Shown piece after piece: positions 15,966-24,669 of a stretch of 37,706 nucleotides of DNA; within the stretch, counting starts at the first letter, position 1; the number at the start of each line of letters is the position of its first letter. The notes under the pieces are model-generated. The model was not told where the DNA came from. It saw only the letters and a list, made by a program, of their open reading frames with translations, and did not search any database. A program made the position numbers and the translations under genes. The DNA is taken from the NCBI GenBank assembly GCA_027486095.1, contig JAIXPT010000321.1, positions 1-37,706 on the forward strand, written 5' to 3'. This DNA is from Planctomycetaceae bacterium. Lineage in GTDB: Bacteria; Planctomycetota; Planctomycetia; Pirellulales; UBA1268.

Positions 15966-16940
15966 TCATACCCAGCGGTAGGCCGCGCGGGAGGTGTCGG
16001 TGAACAACCAACGCTCGGCTTCCGGGCCGTGGGATCGTGCGAAGGCCGCCACGATGGCGTGCACTGTCGCATAGTCGGCTGCGCGGTCCGACACCGGCCA
16101 GTTGCTGCCATACATGAGCCGCTCAGGGCCGAACGCCTTCCATACGGCCGCCAGCCACGGCTCGAAGAACGCGGGATCACGAGGGGCCTGGGCGGGCTTC
16201 ATCGACTGGGCCGTGCTCTCCACGAGCCCCGATGCTTTCATGAACACATTCGGGAGCCGGGCGACTCGCTCGATGGCGGCCAGCCATTCGGGCAGCGGCC
16301 CATCCTTGGAAATCGGCGTGTTGCCCATGTGGTCGAGCGCGATGCGGAGCGCGGGAAACCGCGCGGCCACGGCTTCGGCGGCGGCGAACGCTCGGCCGCC
16401 GTTGATGTCGAGCGCGAGGCCGTGATCAGCCAGGCGAGCGACGCGGGAGCGATAGTCGATGTCGTCGAGGCCGGTGAGAAGTTTGTCGCCGTTGACCCGG
16501 ATGCCTCGAAACAGCCTGTGCTTTGCGAATCGGTCGATGAGTGTGGCTGCCCTCTCGTCTTCGAGCGGCAGGTTGCCCACAACGCCCACGATCCCTGGCA
16601 TCGCTCGAAACTGCGCGGCATACCGGTCGGCGAGATCAAGGAGCCACTGGTTGTCTTCCACCCAGGGGCTCGCCTCGACGACGATGGCCCCGGCGGGGCC
16701 AAGTGGCGCCACGAGCTGCTGCCATTCGCTCGGCAGCGCGCGGCGATACAGAACCTCATCCGTCTTGGCAGGCCAGGGCACGCCCTCGGGCCGCGTGGGA
16801 TCGTAGAAATGGACATGCGTGTCGATGAACGGCACGACAGGCACGTCGGCTGCCTGAGATGGATTCGCCAAGGTCGTGGCGGACACGAGCCCGAGCGTGT
16901 GCTTGAGAACATCGCGTCGTGGGCAAGGGGAACGGATCAT
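15966..16940 (-). CDS. Tat-exported amidohydrolase (lactonase-like, Amidohydro_2)
   Basis: This 324-residue TIM-barrel metal hydrolase belongs to the amidohydrolase-2 family, which includes L-fuconolactonase and 2-pyrone-4,6-dicarboxylate lactonase. Visible motifs are the metal-binding HxH in IDTHVHFYDP (His42, His44), a HMGN motif near residue 199 (ALDHMGNTP) and a late GSNWP motif (RLMYGSNWPVSD), all typical of the family. The N-terminus CPRRDVLKHTLGLVSATTLA resembles a Tat signal. I chose the ATG at 16940; the open frame continues far upstream but that part is antisense to the dehydratase gene. It is divergent from that dehydratase across a 90-base gap holding a perfect dyad. Lactone hydrolysis feeding the dehydratase is the likely role, which is inference. 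Confidence 0.83.
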   Translation of the reverse strand: MIRSPCPRRDVLKHTLGLVSATTLANPSQAADVPVVPFIDTHVHFYDPTRPEGVPWPAKTDEVLYRRALPSEWQQLVAPLGPAGAIVVEASPWVEDNQWLLDLADRYAAQFRAMPGIVGVVGNLPLEDERAATLIDRFAKHRLFRGIRVNGDKLLTGLDDIDYRSRVARLADHGLALDINGGRAFAAAEAVAARFPALRIALDHMGNTPISKDGPLPEWLAAIERVARLPNVFMKASGLVESTAQSMKPAQAPRDPAFFEPWLAAVWKAFGPERLMYGSNWPVSDRAADYATVHAIVAAFARSHGPEAERWLFTDTSRAAYRWV

Positions 16941-16981
16941 AGAAGCAGCTGTTCCTGTGCGGAGACTCTGGCGATTAGTAT

Positions 16982-16995
16982 ACTGTTCGAACAGT
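16982..16995. promoter_or_regulatory. candidate operator dyad CTGT-N4-ACAG (copy 1)
   Basis: ACTGTTCGAACAGT is a perfect 14-base palindrome in the 90-base gap between the divergent amidohydrolase and dehydratase genes. Its left edge overlaps TATACT (16979-16984), a possible -10 for the rightward gene, so a bound protein would block transcription. A second site with the same arms lies before the GntR gene. Assignment to that regulator is inference. Confidence 0.5.
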
Positions 16996-17030
16996 TTCAG
17001 AAGCAGTTGCCCGCTCGCGAGGATCGCCCC

Positions 17031-18131
17031 GTGCCGCTCATCACAGCCATGAACACCGTGCTCGTGGATGTGCCGCTCGGGCAGCGGACGATCACCGACA
17101 GCCAGTCGAGCGTCGATTCGGTCGAGTTCGTGCAGGTGTCGATCGAGACGGATGCAGGCGTCACGGGCCACGGCTTCAACTGGAACTATTCCAAGGGGCT
17201 CAAGGCCGCGAAGGTGATGATCGACGAGTGCTATGCGCCGGCGATCATGGGCCGGCCCGCGCTCGACCGCCACGCCCTCATGCATGCCATGCACTCCACC
17301 ACGCACTTCATCGGCCGCGTGGGCGTGGCCCGCGTGGGCCTGTGTGCGATGAACCTCGCCCTTTGGGACATCCAGCTCAAGCTCGAGGGCCAGCCGCTTT
17401 GGCGGCACCTCGGTCCCTGCAAGGATCGCGTGAAGGCCTACAACACCGACGGCGGCTGGCTGACGTGGAGCACCGACGAGCTCGTGGCCGACATGCAGCG
17501 GATCTTGGATCGCGGTTTTGATGCCGTGAAAATGAAATTGGGCCGGCCCGATCCTCGGGAAGACTACGAGCGGGTGAAGGCGGTGCGGAAGGCAATCGGC
17601 GACAAGCCGAAGCTCATGGTGGACGTGAACACCGTCTGGGATCTGAAGACGGCGATGGTGTGGGGCCGAAGGCTCGAGGAATTCGATATCGCCTGGCTCG
17701 AGGAGCCGATGCATCCCTTCGACGTGCAGGCCCACGGCGACCTCGCCCAGGCGCTCGACCTGCCGATCGCGGTGGGGGAGACGGTCTACACGCTCCACGC
17801 GTTCCGCGACTATGTGGACTGCAAAGGCGCCGACATTCTTCAGGCCGACGTCACGAAGCTCTCCGGCATCGAGGAATGGCTCGACGTGGCGGCGCTCGGC
17901 CGGGCCCACGGGCTCACCGTGATCCCGCATACGAACGTGCAGCACAACGTGCATGCCCAGCTCGCCGCGGCCACGCCCAACACGCCGATGATCGAATGCT
18001 GCTACGAGTCGCTGTTTGACATCTGGGAGAATCCGATCCGCGTGGTGGATGGCTTCTATACGCTCCCGGAAGTTCCCGGCGTGGGCGGCAAGCTCACCGC
18101 CGCCGTGCTCACGAAACACCGCGTGGCGTGA
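17031..18131 (+). CDS. enolase-superfamily sugar-acid dehydratase (mandelate racemase group)
   Basis: This 366-residue protein has the full active site of the mandelate racemase/muconate-lactonizing enzyme family. It shows catalytic KMK at residues 167-169, metal ligands Asp198 (MVDVN), Glu224 (WLEEP) and Glu250 (AVGET), and the Asp273/His300 dyad (QADVTK and VIPHTN). The Asp-His dyad places it with acid-sugar dehydratases, which convert aldonates or uronate-derived acids to 2-keto-3-deoxy acids; the exact substrate cannot be read from the sequence. I chose the GTG at 17031 because GAGG lies eight bases before it; an ATG at 17049 is the alternative. It is divergent from the lactonase-like gene, and an aldolase and a regulator of matching type lie downstream. 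Confidence 0.9.
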   Translation: MPLITAMNTVLVDVPLGQRTITDSQSSVDSVEFVQVSIETDAGVTGHGFNWNYSKGLKAAKVMIDECYAPAIMGRPALDRHALMHAMHSTTHFIGRVGVARVGLCAMNLALWDIQLKLEGQPLWRHLGPCKDRVKAYNTDGGWLTWSTDELVADMQRILDRGFDAVKMKLGRPDPREDYERVKAVRKAIGDKPKLMVDVNTVWDLKTAMVWGRRLEEFDIAWLEEPMHPFDVQAHGDLAQALDLPIAVGETVYTLHAFRDYVDCKGADILQADVTKLSGIEEWLDVAALGRAHGLTVIPHTNVQHNVHAQLAAATPNTPMIECCYESLFDIWENPIRVVDGFYTLPEVPGVGGKLTAAVLTKHRVA

Positions 18132-18133
18132 GC

Positions 18134-18155
18134 AGGGCTCGAGGAGCCTCCCTGC
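18134..18155 (+). terminator. possible hairpin terminator after the dehydratase
   Basis: Just after the dehydratase stop the sequence GGCTC-GAG-GAGCC can fold into a five-pair stem with a three-base loop. It is extended by CAG and CTG flanks across a small bulge. No T-tract follows, so termination strength is uncertain. Confidence 0.3.
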
Positions 18156-18272
18156 GGAGCATCCGCGCAAGCTCTCGGGTCAGTCGCAAAAAGCGGTCTG
18201 CCGGCATCTGGCGTTGCGAGACGTGCTGATTTACGATGTCGAAATTGGAAGCCATGCAGGGGTGGTCACGTG

Positions 18273-19964
18273 ATGCGAGCGGCGTTGCTGCGCGGCCGGT
18301 TGTTCATGGTGGCGTGCGCTTTCTGGGCCGTCGCGGCCCGGGCGGAGCCTGATGCGGAGGTCGATGTCGCCATCTATGGCGGCACGAGCGCGGCGGTGAC
18401 CGCGGCGGTGCAGGCCGGGGCGATGGGCGCGCGGGTGGTGATCGTGTCGCCCGATCGTCACCTCGGCGGCCTGTCCGCCGGCGGGCTCGGCTACACCGAC
18501 AGTGGCAACACGCAGTCGATCGGCGGCCTCGCCCGGGAGTTTTATCGCCGCGTCTTTCGGCACTACGCCGCAGACGAAGCGTGGCGGTGGCAGCCGCGCG
18601 CGGCCTTCCGGGACCGCGGACAGGGCGTCGGCAAGGAGGAGGATGGGCAGCAGACGATGTGGCTGTTCGAGCCGCACGTGGCCGAGCGGATCTTCGACGA
18701 ATGGATCGCCGAGGCGAATGTGACGGTGGTGCGGGGCGCGCTGCTCGACCGCGAGTCGGGGGTTGCCGTCGAGCGGCTGCCGGGCGGTCCACGGATCACA
18801 TCGTTCACCACGCTCGCGCGAGACGGCGCGGCAGCTCGAACGATTCGCGGGAAGGTGTTCATCGACGCGACCTACGAAGGCGACCTGATGGCCGCCGCCG
18901 GAGTGGCCTATCACGTGGGCCGCGAGAGCAACGCCACCTACGGCGAGCGGCACAACGGCAACCAGGTGGGCGTGCTGCACCATAGCCACCATTTCGGCAC
19001 CGCGGTGGTCGATCCCTATCGCGTGGCAGGGCAGCCCGAGAGCGGGCTGCTGCCGCGCATCTCCGCCGACCCGCCGGGCGTTCGCGGCGAGGGTGATCGC
19101 CGCGTGCAGGCCTACTGTTTTCGGATGTGCCTCACGAACGTGCCGACTAATCGCGTGCCGTTTCCCAAGCCCGAGGGCTACGACGCATCCGACTACGAGC
19201 TCCTCGCCCGGACGTTCGCCGCCGGCTTGGATGACGACGTGTTCGGGAAGTTCGACGCCATCCCCAACGGGAAGACCGATACCAACAACCAAGGCCCGTT
19301 CAGCACCGACAACATCGGGATGAACTACGACTACCCCGATGCCTCACACGAGCGACGCCGCGAGATCATCCGCGAGCACGAACGCTATCAGCAGGGGCTG
19401 ATGTGGTTTCTCTGCCATGATGCGCGGGTGCCCGAGGCGATTCGCGAAAAGATGAACACCTGGGGGCTGCCCCGGGATGAGTTCATCGACAACGGCCACT
19501 GGCCGCACCAGCTTTACATTCGCGAGGCGCGGCGGATGATCGGCGAGGACGTGATGACGGAGAACCACGTGCTGGCCAAACAGGCCATGCAGCGGCCGGT
19601 CGGGATGGGGTCGTACACGCTCGATTCCCACAACGTGCGCCGCTACGTGATCCCGGCTGCAGGCGGCAAGCCCGCCCGCGTGCAAAACGAAGGCGACATC
19701 GGGGTTCACGTGCCGAAGCCCTATGGCATCGGCTACGGCTGCCTCGTGCCGAAGCGTGAGCAGTGCACAAATCTGCTCGTGCCGGTGTGTGTGTCGGCAA
19801 GCCATATCGCATATGGCAGCATCCGGATGGAGCCGGTGTTCATGCTGCTCGGCCAGAGTGCGGCCACGGCGGCGGTGATGGCCGTGCAGGAGGGCATCGC
19901 CGTGCAAGACGTGCCGTACGAACGCCTGCGGGAGCGGTTGCTGGCCGATGGGCAGCGGTTATAG
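18273..19964 (+). CDS. exported FAD-dependent oxidoreductase (FAD_oxidored family)
   Basis: This 563-residue protein begins with a signal peptide (LFMVACAFWAVAARA), followed by the Rossmann motif VDVAIYGGTSAAVTAAVQAG near residues 30-49. Next come GGLSAGGLGYTD and, later, KVFIDATYEGDLMAAAG, the FAD-binding signatures of the PF12831 family common in planctomycetes and Bacteroidetes. The C-terminus has YGSIRMEPVFMLLGQSAATAA, typical of the closing FAD-contact segment. Family members are presumed oxidoreductases acting on carbohydrates or related alcohols, but few are characterised. I chose the ATG at 18273; a GTG at 18270 is immediately adjacent in frame, and AGGGG lies about nine bases upstream. 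It sits between the dehydratase and the GntR gene, so an oxidation step in the same pathway is plausible. Confidence 0.87.
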   Translation: MRAALLRGRLFMVACAFWAVAARAEPDAEVDVAIYGGTSAAVTAAVQAGAMGARVVIVSPDRHLGGLSAGGLGYTDSGNTQSIGGLAREFYRRVFRHYAADEAWRWQPRAAFRDRGQGVGKEEDGQQTMWLFEPHVAERIFDEWIAEANVTVVRGALLDRESGVAVERLPGGPRITSFTTLARDGAAARTIRGKVFIDATYEGDLMAAAGVAYHVGRESNATYGERHNGNQVGVLHHSHHFGTAVVDPYRVAGQPESGLLPRISADPPGVRGEGDRRVQAYCFRMCLTNVPTNRVPFPKPEGYDASDYELLARTFAAGLDDDVFGKFDAIPNGKTDTNNQGPFSTDNIGMNYDYPDASHERRREIIREHERYQQGLMWFLCHDARVPEAIREKMNTWGLPRDEFIDNGHWPHQLYIREARRMIGEDVMTENHVLAKQAMQRPVGMGSYTLDSHNVRRYVIPAAGGKPARVQNEGDIGVHVPKPYGIGYGCLVPKREQCTNLLVPVCVSASHIAYGSIRMEPVFMLLGQSAATAAVMAVQEGIAVQDVPYERLRERLLADGQRL

Positions 19965-19970
19965 GTGACG

Positions 19971-19999
19971 CCAGCCGCCGGTCGTGCGGCGCCTGCTGG
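19971..19999 (+). terminator. possible hairpin terminator after the FAD oxidoreductase
   Basis: CCAGC (19971-19975) pairs with GCTGG (19995-19999), and CGCC pairs with GGCG inside, around an eight-base loop and a three-base bulge. It lies seven bases after the stop codon. There is no T-tract, so this is only a candidate. Confidence 0.33.
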
Positions 20000-20011
20000 C
20001 CCGCCGCGCCC

Positions 20012-20025
20012 GCTGTCAGTACAGT
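20012..20025. promoter_or_regulatory. candidate operator dyad CTGT-N4-ACAG (copy 2)
   Basis: GCTGTCAGTACAGT has the same CTGT and ACAGT arms with the same four-base centre spacing as the perfect palindrome at 16982-16995. It lies 52 bases before the GntR start, where an autoregulatory site would be expected. The arms alone are short, so chance cannot be excluded. Confidence 0.42.
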
Positions 20026-20077
20026 AGCGGCATGCCAGGTGGCCGCTCACCCATCCTTCAGAAGAGACTGCGATCCC

Positions 20078-20791
20078 GTGGCTCCTGCCCGCAGCCGCCC
20101 CCGTGCCGTTGATTCGAAGGCCGATGCCTATAAACAGCTGCGCACGCTCCTGCTTGGCGGGGAGGTGCGGCCGGGGCAGCGGCTTTCGCATCGCTCGCTC
20201 GCCAAGGATCTCGGGCTCTCGCGAAGCCCGGTGCGGGAGGCTCTCTTGGCCCTCGAGGCCGAGGGGCTGATCGAGCATCGGCCGCAGTCGGGCGTGTATC
20301 TGCGGGACGTGAGCCCGCAGGAGCTCGAGGAGCTCTACGACATGCGGGAGCGGATCGAGCCCTACGCAGCCGAGCGGGCGGCCCGCATGGCCGACACGGC
20401 GCAGCTCGCCCACCTGCGGCATGTATGCGACGAATTCGCCGAGCTTGTGAAGCGGCGGGATTTCGAACGCTGGCTCGACGCGCCGGAGAACCGCCGCCGG
20501 CTCTCCACACTCGACCGCGAGTTTCACACGACGATCCTCGCCGCCTCGAAAAACCGCGTGGCGAGAAGGTTTTTTGAGAATGCCCAGATCCTCTCGCTGG
20601 TGGTCTCGTGGAACTTCATGAAGACCGATTCGGCCACGCTGGCGGCTCGGGCGATCCCCACGGCGAAGCAGCACCGCGAGATCTACGAGGCGATCCGCAA
20701 GCGTGATGCCGCCAAGGCCGCGAAGCTCATGCGGGCCCATGTCGGCGGCATGAAAGACCGCGTGCTCGACAGCATTCATCGGCCTGTGTGA
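20078..20791 (+). CDS. GntR-family transcriptional regulator, FCD subfamily
   Basis: This 237-residue regulator has an N-terminal winged helix at about residues 14-78 ([59 protein letters not shown] in pieces), the classical GntR pattern with SRSPVREAL and GLIEHRP. A helical FCD ligand-binding domain follows at about 85-225, with the metal/ligand residues expected around REFHTTIL and [14 protein letters not shown] members typically sense sugar acids or other carboxylates and repress catabolic genes. The start is GTG at 20078 because the codons before it are not GntR-like and no ATG is available. It precedes a dihydrodipicolinate-synthase-family gene by 101 bases, and a candidate operator lies 52 bases upstream. 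Confidence 0.92.
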   Translation: MAPARSRPRAVDSKADAYKQLRTLLLGGEVRPGQRLSHRSLAKDLGLSRSPVREALLALEAEGLIEHRPQSGVYLRDVSPQELEELYDMRERIEPYAAERAARMADTAQLAHLRHVCDEFAELVKRRDFERWLDAPENRRRLSTLDREFHTTILAASKNRVARRFFENAQILSLVVSWNFMKTDSATLAARAIPTAKQHREIYEAIRKRDAAKAAKLMRAHVGGMKDRVLDSIHRPV

Positions 20792-20818
20792 GCTTTGAAT
20801 ACCCCCCCGTTTCGAAGG

Positions 20819-20883
20819 TCCCGTCGCTTCCGCTTTGGGATTCTTGTGGGACAGGCCCCGTCGCTTCCGCACCAGGCTTTTTG
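20819..20883. repeat. interspersed short repeat, two copies in tandem
   Basis: The element CCCCGTCGCTTCCGC occurs at 20856-20870, and a copy differing at one end base occurs at 20819-20833. The second copy continues as ACCA then GGCTTTTTGG. The same block in reverse complement, with TCCG in place of ACCA, lies at 24487-24515. It sits between the GntR and aldolase genes and ends next to the aldolase ribosome-binding site. Confidence 0.7.
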
Positions 20884-20892
20884 GAGAGTACG

Positions 20893-21831
20893 ATGACATC
20901 GCACGCCCCGCCGCTTTCCGGCATTCTTGTGCCGCACATGGTCCCGCTCGATGGCCGGGGGCGGATCAACGAGGAAGAGCTCGCCCGCTACGTCTCCTGG
21001 CTCGTCGATCGCGGTGTGCACGGGCTCTATCCCAATGGCTCGACCGGCGAGTTCACGCGGTTCACGGTCGAAGAGCGGCGGCAGATCACGAGCATCGTCT
21101 GCGAGGCGGCGGCGGGGCGTGTGCCCGTGGTGGCCGGCGCGGCGGAGGCGAACGTAGCCGAGACGATCCAAGCCTGCGAGCACGCGCTCGCAGCCGGGGC
21201 CCGGGCGGTGGCGATCGTGGCGCCCTTCTATTTCAAGCTCTCGCCGGAGAGCGTGTATGCGTATTTCCGGGAGATCGCCCGCGAAAGCCCGATCGATGTC
21301 ACGCTCTACAGCATTCCGATGCTCGCCTCGCCGATCGACGTGGCCACCGTGCGGCGGCTCTCCGAAGAGTTCCCGCGCGTGATCGGGATCAAGGATTCGA
21401 GCGGCGACATCTCGCACATGCAGCGGTTGATCGCCGCGGTGCGGCCGGTGCGGCCCGAGTTCGCGTTTTTCACCGGCTGGGACGCGGCGCTCGTGCCGAT
21501 GCTGCTGGCGGGCTGCAATGGCGGCGTGCATGCCACAGCCGGCATCGTGCCGGAGACGACGCGGGCGATCTACGACGACGTGCAGGCCGGGCGGATCGAC
21601 GCGGCGTTTGCCCGCCAGCGGCAGATCACCGACCTCCTCGACATCGCGTTTCTCGGGGCCGACTTTCCCGAGGGCTTTCGGATCGCGGCGGGCCTGCGCG
21701 GCTTCGCGATGGGCGAGTCGCGGCAGCCGGCGACCGACGGCCAGCGGGCCGAGCGCCGGGTGCTCGCCGACAGAATCAAGGCCGCGATCGACCGCTGCAC
21801 TGGGCAGGCCTCGCCGGCGGCGGCACGTTGA
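20893..21831 (+). CDS. dihydrodipicolinate synthase/N-acetylneuraminate lyase-family aldolase
   Basis: This 312-residue class I aldolase has the TIM-barrel signatures of the DapA/NanA family. It shows YPNGSTGEF at residues 46-54, Tyr139 in LYSIPM (the proton-relay Tyr) and the Schiff-base Lys167 in GIKDSSGD. Other features are [21 protein letters not shown] and normal length. The pathway context (lactonase-like hydrolase, acid-sugar dehydratase, FCD regulator) favours a 2-keto-3-deoxy-sugar-acid aldolase or dehydratase giving pyruvate, rather than lysine biosynthesis; this is inference. The ATG at 20893 is supported by GGAGAG six bases upstream. A longer frame from 20788 overlaps the GntR end and reads through a repeat, so I rejected it. 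Confidence 0.9.
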   Translation: MTSHAPPLSGILVPHMVPLDGRGRINEEELARYVSWLVDRGVHGLYPNGSTGEFTRFTVEERRQITSIVCEAAAGRVPVVAGAAEANVAETIQACEHALAAGARAVAIVAPFYFKLSPESVYAYFREIARESPIDVTLYSIPMLASPIDVATVRRLSEEFPRVIGIKDSSGDISHMQRLIAAVRPVRPEFAFFTGWDAALVPMLLAGCNGGVHATAGIVPETTRAIYDDVQAGRIDAAFARQRQITDLLDIAFLGADFPEGFRIAAGLRGFAMGESRQPATDGQRAERRVLADRIKAAIDRCTGQASPAAAR

Positions 21832-21864
21832 CCGGTGCCTATACCGCCGTATATCATCCGCGAC

Positions 21865-22479
21865 ATGTCCACCGCCGCCAAGCGCCGCCTGACTCCCGCC
21901 GAATACCTCGCCCTGGAGGTGGCATCGGAATGTCGCCACGAGTTCTTCGACGGCGAGATGTTCGCGATGAGCGGCGGGTCGTATTGGCACAATCTCGTCA
22001 AGGACAATCTGGCGCATGCGGTGCGTAACGGCCTCACGGGCCGCGGCTGTACCGTGCTCACGAGCGATCAGCGCGTGAAGGTCGATGCCACAGGCCTCTA
22101 CACCTATCCCGACATCGTCGTCTTCTGCGGCAAGCCTGTGTTTGAAGACGGCGTGCACTTCACGGCCGTGAATCCGCTGGTCGTTGCCGAAGTGCTCTCC
22201 GACTCGACCGAGAAGTACGACCGCGGCGTGAAGTTCGGCCACTACCGGCGGCTGCCAAGCGTGCAGGAGTATCTCCTGCTCTGCCAAGATCGCGTGTCGG
22301 TCGAATGCTATCGCCGGCAGGCAGAAAACGATCCGGGCTCGTGGCTGCTCACCGCCGTCACCGATCCGTCCGGCGTCGTGGAGATCGCGTCGCTCGGCAT
22401 CTCGGTGCCCGTGGCCGAGATCTACGCAAACGTGGAGTTTCCACCAGCCTCGCGCCCCCAGTCTCCCGCAGCGCCGTAG
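21865..22479 (+). CDS. Uma2 (DUF820) family endonuclease-like protein
   Basis: This 204-residue protein matches Uma2/DUF820, a family with a PD-(D/E)xK nuclease fold that is expanded in cyanobacteria and planctomycetes. The core reads RHEFFDGEMFAMSGGS near residues 24-39, then YPDIVVFC with Asp83 and VVAEVLSDSTEKYDRGVKFGHY with Glu109 and a downstream Lys123. That arrangement suits a nuclease active site. Cellular role and target are unknown, although members are often mobile or multi-copy. I chose the ATG at 21865, as the in-frame one at 21835 overlaps the likely leader. It starts 33 bases after the aldolase stop, but it is not an obvious pathway member. Confidence 0.86.
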   Translation: MSTAAKRRLTPAEYLALEVASECRHEFFDGEMFAMSGGSYWHNLVKDNLAHAVRNGLTGRGCTVLTSDQRVKVDATGLYTYPDIVVFCGKPVFEDGVHFTAVNPLVVAEVLSDSTEKYDRGVKFGHYRRLPSVQEYLLLCQDRVSVECYRRQAENDPGSWLLTAVTDPSGVVEIASLGISVPVAEIYANVEFPPASRPQSPAAP

Positions 22480-22526
22480 CTATCCATGTGCCCGGAGCAA
22501 AACAGGTGGGGGGAGCGGAAGCAACG

Positions 22527-24479
22527 ATGGTGAAAGCACGGGCGGTCTGTGGAGTGATGTGTCCCGCAGTGTCTCGCTTTTGTTCTCTCTGCATCGGCAT
22601 GCTTTTCTTGCTGGCCCCAGTGGCTGCTGTCGAGACCAATTACGACGAGTCGGCCGTCGTGGCCTACACGCTGCCCGACGTTCTGGCAGGGCCCGACGGC
22701 CGGCCGGCTGGCTCGCCCGAGGACTGGAAGACCCGGTGCCGGCCGCACCAGTTCGGCCTGCTCGAGGCGCATGTATATGGGCAGCGCCTGCCGGATGCCG
22801 CGGTGTTTCCCGTCGGCGAGCCGGAAAAGTCGAGCGTGACGCTCGCCGGCGGCGTGCGGGCGACGCGCCTGCAGGCACGGCTGCGGCTCGGCGACGGTGC
22901 ACAGGCTCCCGTCGTGGAGGTGCTTCTCTATCTGCCTGAGTCAGACAAGCCCGTGCCCGTGTTTCTGAATCTCAACTTCACGGGCAATCAGGCGGAGCAT
23001 GCCGACCCGGCCATCCGCATGTGTGAGGCCTGGCTGCCAAACGACGAGAAGAGCGGTGTCAGAGACAACCGAGCCACCGAGGCGTCGCGGGGTGCGAATG
23101 CGCGTCGCTGGCCGGTGGAGGCGATGCTTGCCCGCGGCTACGGAATGGCGACGGCCTGCTACGGCGACATCTTTCCCGACAAGCCCGACGGTCGGGCCGA
23201 GGGGGCGATCGCGGCCTGGGCGTGGGGATTGTCGCGCATCCTCGACTGGCTCGTGCGGCAGCCGGAGATCGACGCCACCCGCGTGATCGTGGTGGGCCAC
23301 TCGCGCAACGGCAAGGCGGCGCTCTGGGCCGGCGCCTGCGACGAGCGATTTGCGATGGTCGTGTCGAACGAGTCGGGCTGCGGCGGGGCCGCGCTCGAGC
23401 GGCGGAATTTCGGCGAGACCACCGCCGACATCACCCAGAAGTTTCCGCACTGGTTCTGCCCGAAATATGCGACGTATGCCGGCCGCGCGGCCGAACTGCC
23501 GACCGACCAGCACGCCCTGCTTGCGATGGTGGCGCCGCGGCCGCTCTACGTGGCAAGCGCCATCGACGATCGCTGGGCCGATCCGCGCGGCGAGTTTCTC
23601 GGGGCCGTGGCGGCCGAGCCCGTGTGGAAGCTCTTCGGGCTCGATGGGCTGGGCACGGTCGAGTGGCCGCCTGTCGATGCGCCCGTCGGCACCGGGCGAA
23701 TCGGCTATCACGTGCGGTCGGGCAAGCACGACCTGCTCGAATACGACTGGCAGCGGTTCGCCGACTTCGCCGATCGACATCTGCCGGTGGTCGAGCCGGC
23801 GGCTGAAGCGGGCGATTTTCGTCCCGTGCAGCAGTCGCTTCCGGTGGCGCCGCCGCCCGGGGCGATCGTGCTCTTCGGCGATGGCAGCGAGCCCGCCCAA
23901 TTCACGAGCATGGCCGGCGGCCCGATCGACTGGAAGGTGAAAGACGGCACGCTCGTCGTCGCCACCACCACGGGCCATGCCAATCACATCGTCTCGAAGG
24001 CGATGTTTCAGGATGCCGACATTCATGCCGAGTTCATGGTCGATCCCACGGCTCACGGCAACAGCGGCCTCTATCTCCACGGCCACTATGAGATGCAGAT
24101 CTACGATTCGTTCGGCATCGAGCCGCCGACGGAGCAAGACGAGGGGGCGGTCTATCGATTCGGTGCACCGCGCGTGAATGCCGCGCGGAAGCCGGGCGAG
24201 TGGCAGGTGTACGACATTCGCTTCATCGCGCCGCGCCGCGATGCGAGCGGTCGGATCGTGAAGGCGGGCAGCGTGACGGCCTGGCTCAACGGCAAGCTCG
24301 TGCAGGATGGGCTCACGTTCACCGAGCCGCGGTCGCCGTTCATCCCGTACCGGCATGGCGTCACGGACTATCTGCGCGGCGTCGAGAAGGAGTTGCGTGC
24401 GTCGGGCCGTGGGCCGCTGTTTCTGCAGGATCACGGCAGCCCCACGCGGTTTCGCAACGTGTGGGTGCGGGAGTTGTAA
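22527..24479 (+). CDS. CE15-like glucuronoyl esterase fused to a DUF1080 domain
   Basis: This 650-residue exported protein has a signal peptide (CSLCIGMLFLLAPVAAV). Residues about 40-425 form an alpha/beta-hydrolase like carbohydrate esterase family 15: the nucleophile elbow is GHSRNGKAALWAGA (Ser259), the acid is probably Glu282 in SNESGCGG, and the His is His401 in SGKHDLLEYDW. CE15 enzymes cleave esters between glucuronate on xylan and lignin or methyl groups. Residues about 436-650 form a DUF1080 (3-keto-disaccharide hydrolase/concanavalin-like) domain with GNSGLYLHGHYEMQIYDSFG. The ATG at 22527 has a GGGGGGAGCGGAAG stretch upstream; ATG 22557 is an alternative. It is convergent with a three-domain DUF1080 gene. 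Confidence 0.85.
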   Translation: MVKARAVCGVMCPAVSRFCSLCIGMLFLLAPVAAVETNYDESAVVAYTLPDVLAGPDGRPAGSPEDWKTRCRPHQFGLLEAHVYGQRLPDAAVFPVGEPEKSSVTLAGGVRATRLQARLRLGDGAQAPVVEVLLYLPESDKPVPVFLNLNFTGNQAEHADPAIRMCEAWLPNDEKSGVRDNRATEASRGANARRWPVEAMLARGYGMATACYGDIFPDKPDGRAEGAIAAWAWGLSRILDWLVRQPEIDATRVIVVGHSRNGKAALWAGACDERFAMVVSNESGCGGAALERRNFGETTADITQKFPHWFCPKYATYAGRAAELPTDQHALLAMVAPRPLYVASAIDDRWADPRGEFLGAVAAEPVWKLFGLDGLGTVEWPPVDAPVGTGRIGYHVRSGKHDLLEYDWQRFADFADRHLPVVEPAAEAGDFRPVQQSLPVAPPPGAIVLFGDGSEPAQFTSMAGGPIDWKVKDGTLVVATTTGHANHIVSKAMFQDADIHAEFMVDPTAHGNSGLYLHGHYEMQIYDSFGIEPPTEQDEGAVYRFGAPRVNAARKPGEWQVYDIRFIAPRRDASGRIVKAGSVTAWLNGKLVQDGLTFTEPRSPFIPYRHGVTDYLRGVEKELRASGRGPLFLQDHGSPTRFRNVWVREL

Positions 24480-24486
24480 ACCGTCA

Positions 24487-24648
24487 TCAAAAAGCCCGGA
24501 GCGGAAGCGACGGGGCACCGGGTGGCGAAGAGTCTCGTTTGCCATGCCACATGGAGATCGCTTTCCGCACCCACGCGGAGTCCCCGGGCTGCCGCCCGGG
24601 GCTTCTTGGCCACGGGGCATGCTTTCGGCTAAGTCTCGGGCTTTTTGA
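24487..24648. repeat. inverted repeat and interspersed-repeat block in a convergent intergenic region
   Basis: TCAAAAAGCCCG (24487-24498) and its exact reverse complement (24637-24648) flank 138 bases between the convergent CE15-DUF1080 and triple-DUF1080 genes. The left arm continues as GAGCGGAAGCGACGGGG, the reverse complement of the repeat found at 20856-20870. The structure could mark a transposed or recombined repeat element or act as a two-way transcription end. Confidence 0.65.
24582..24601. terminator. GC-rich hairpin between convergent genes
   Basis: CCCCGGGC (24582-24589) and GCCCGGGG (24594-24601) form a perfect eight-pair stem with a TGCC loop. It is placed between two converging genes, where a bidirectional terminator would be expected. 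No T-tract follows, so intrinsic termination is not proven. Confidence 0.45.
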
Positions 24649-24669
24649 AACAAACCGGCGGTGTGACGA

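Noticed and set aside
16981-18170. Upstream extension of the amidohydrolase frame on the minus strand
   Set aside because: It lies antisense to the enolase-family gene, and the Tat-like signal peptide marks a start at 16940.
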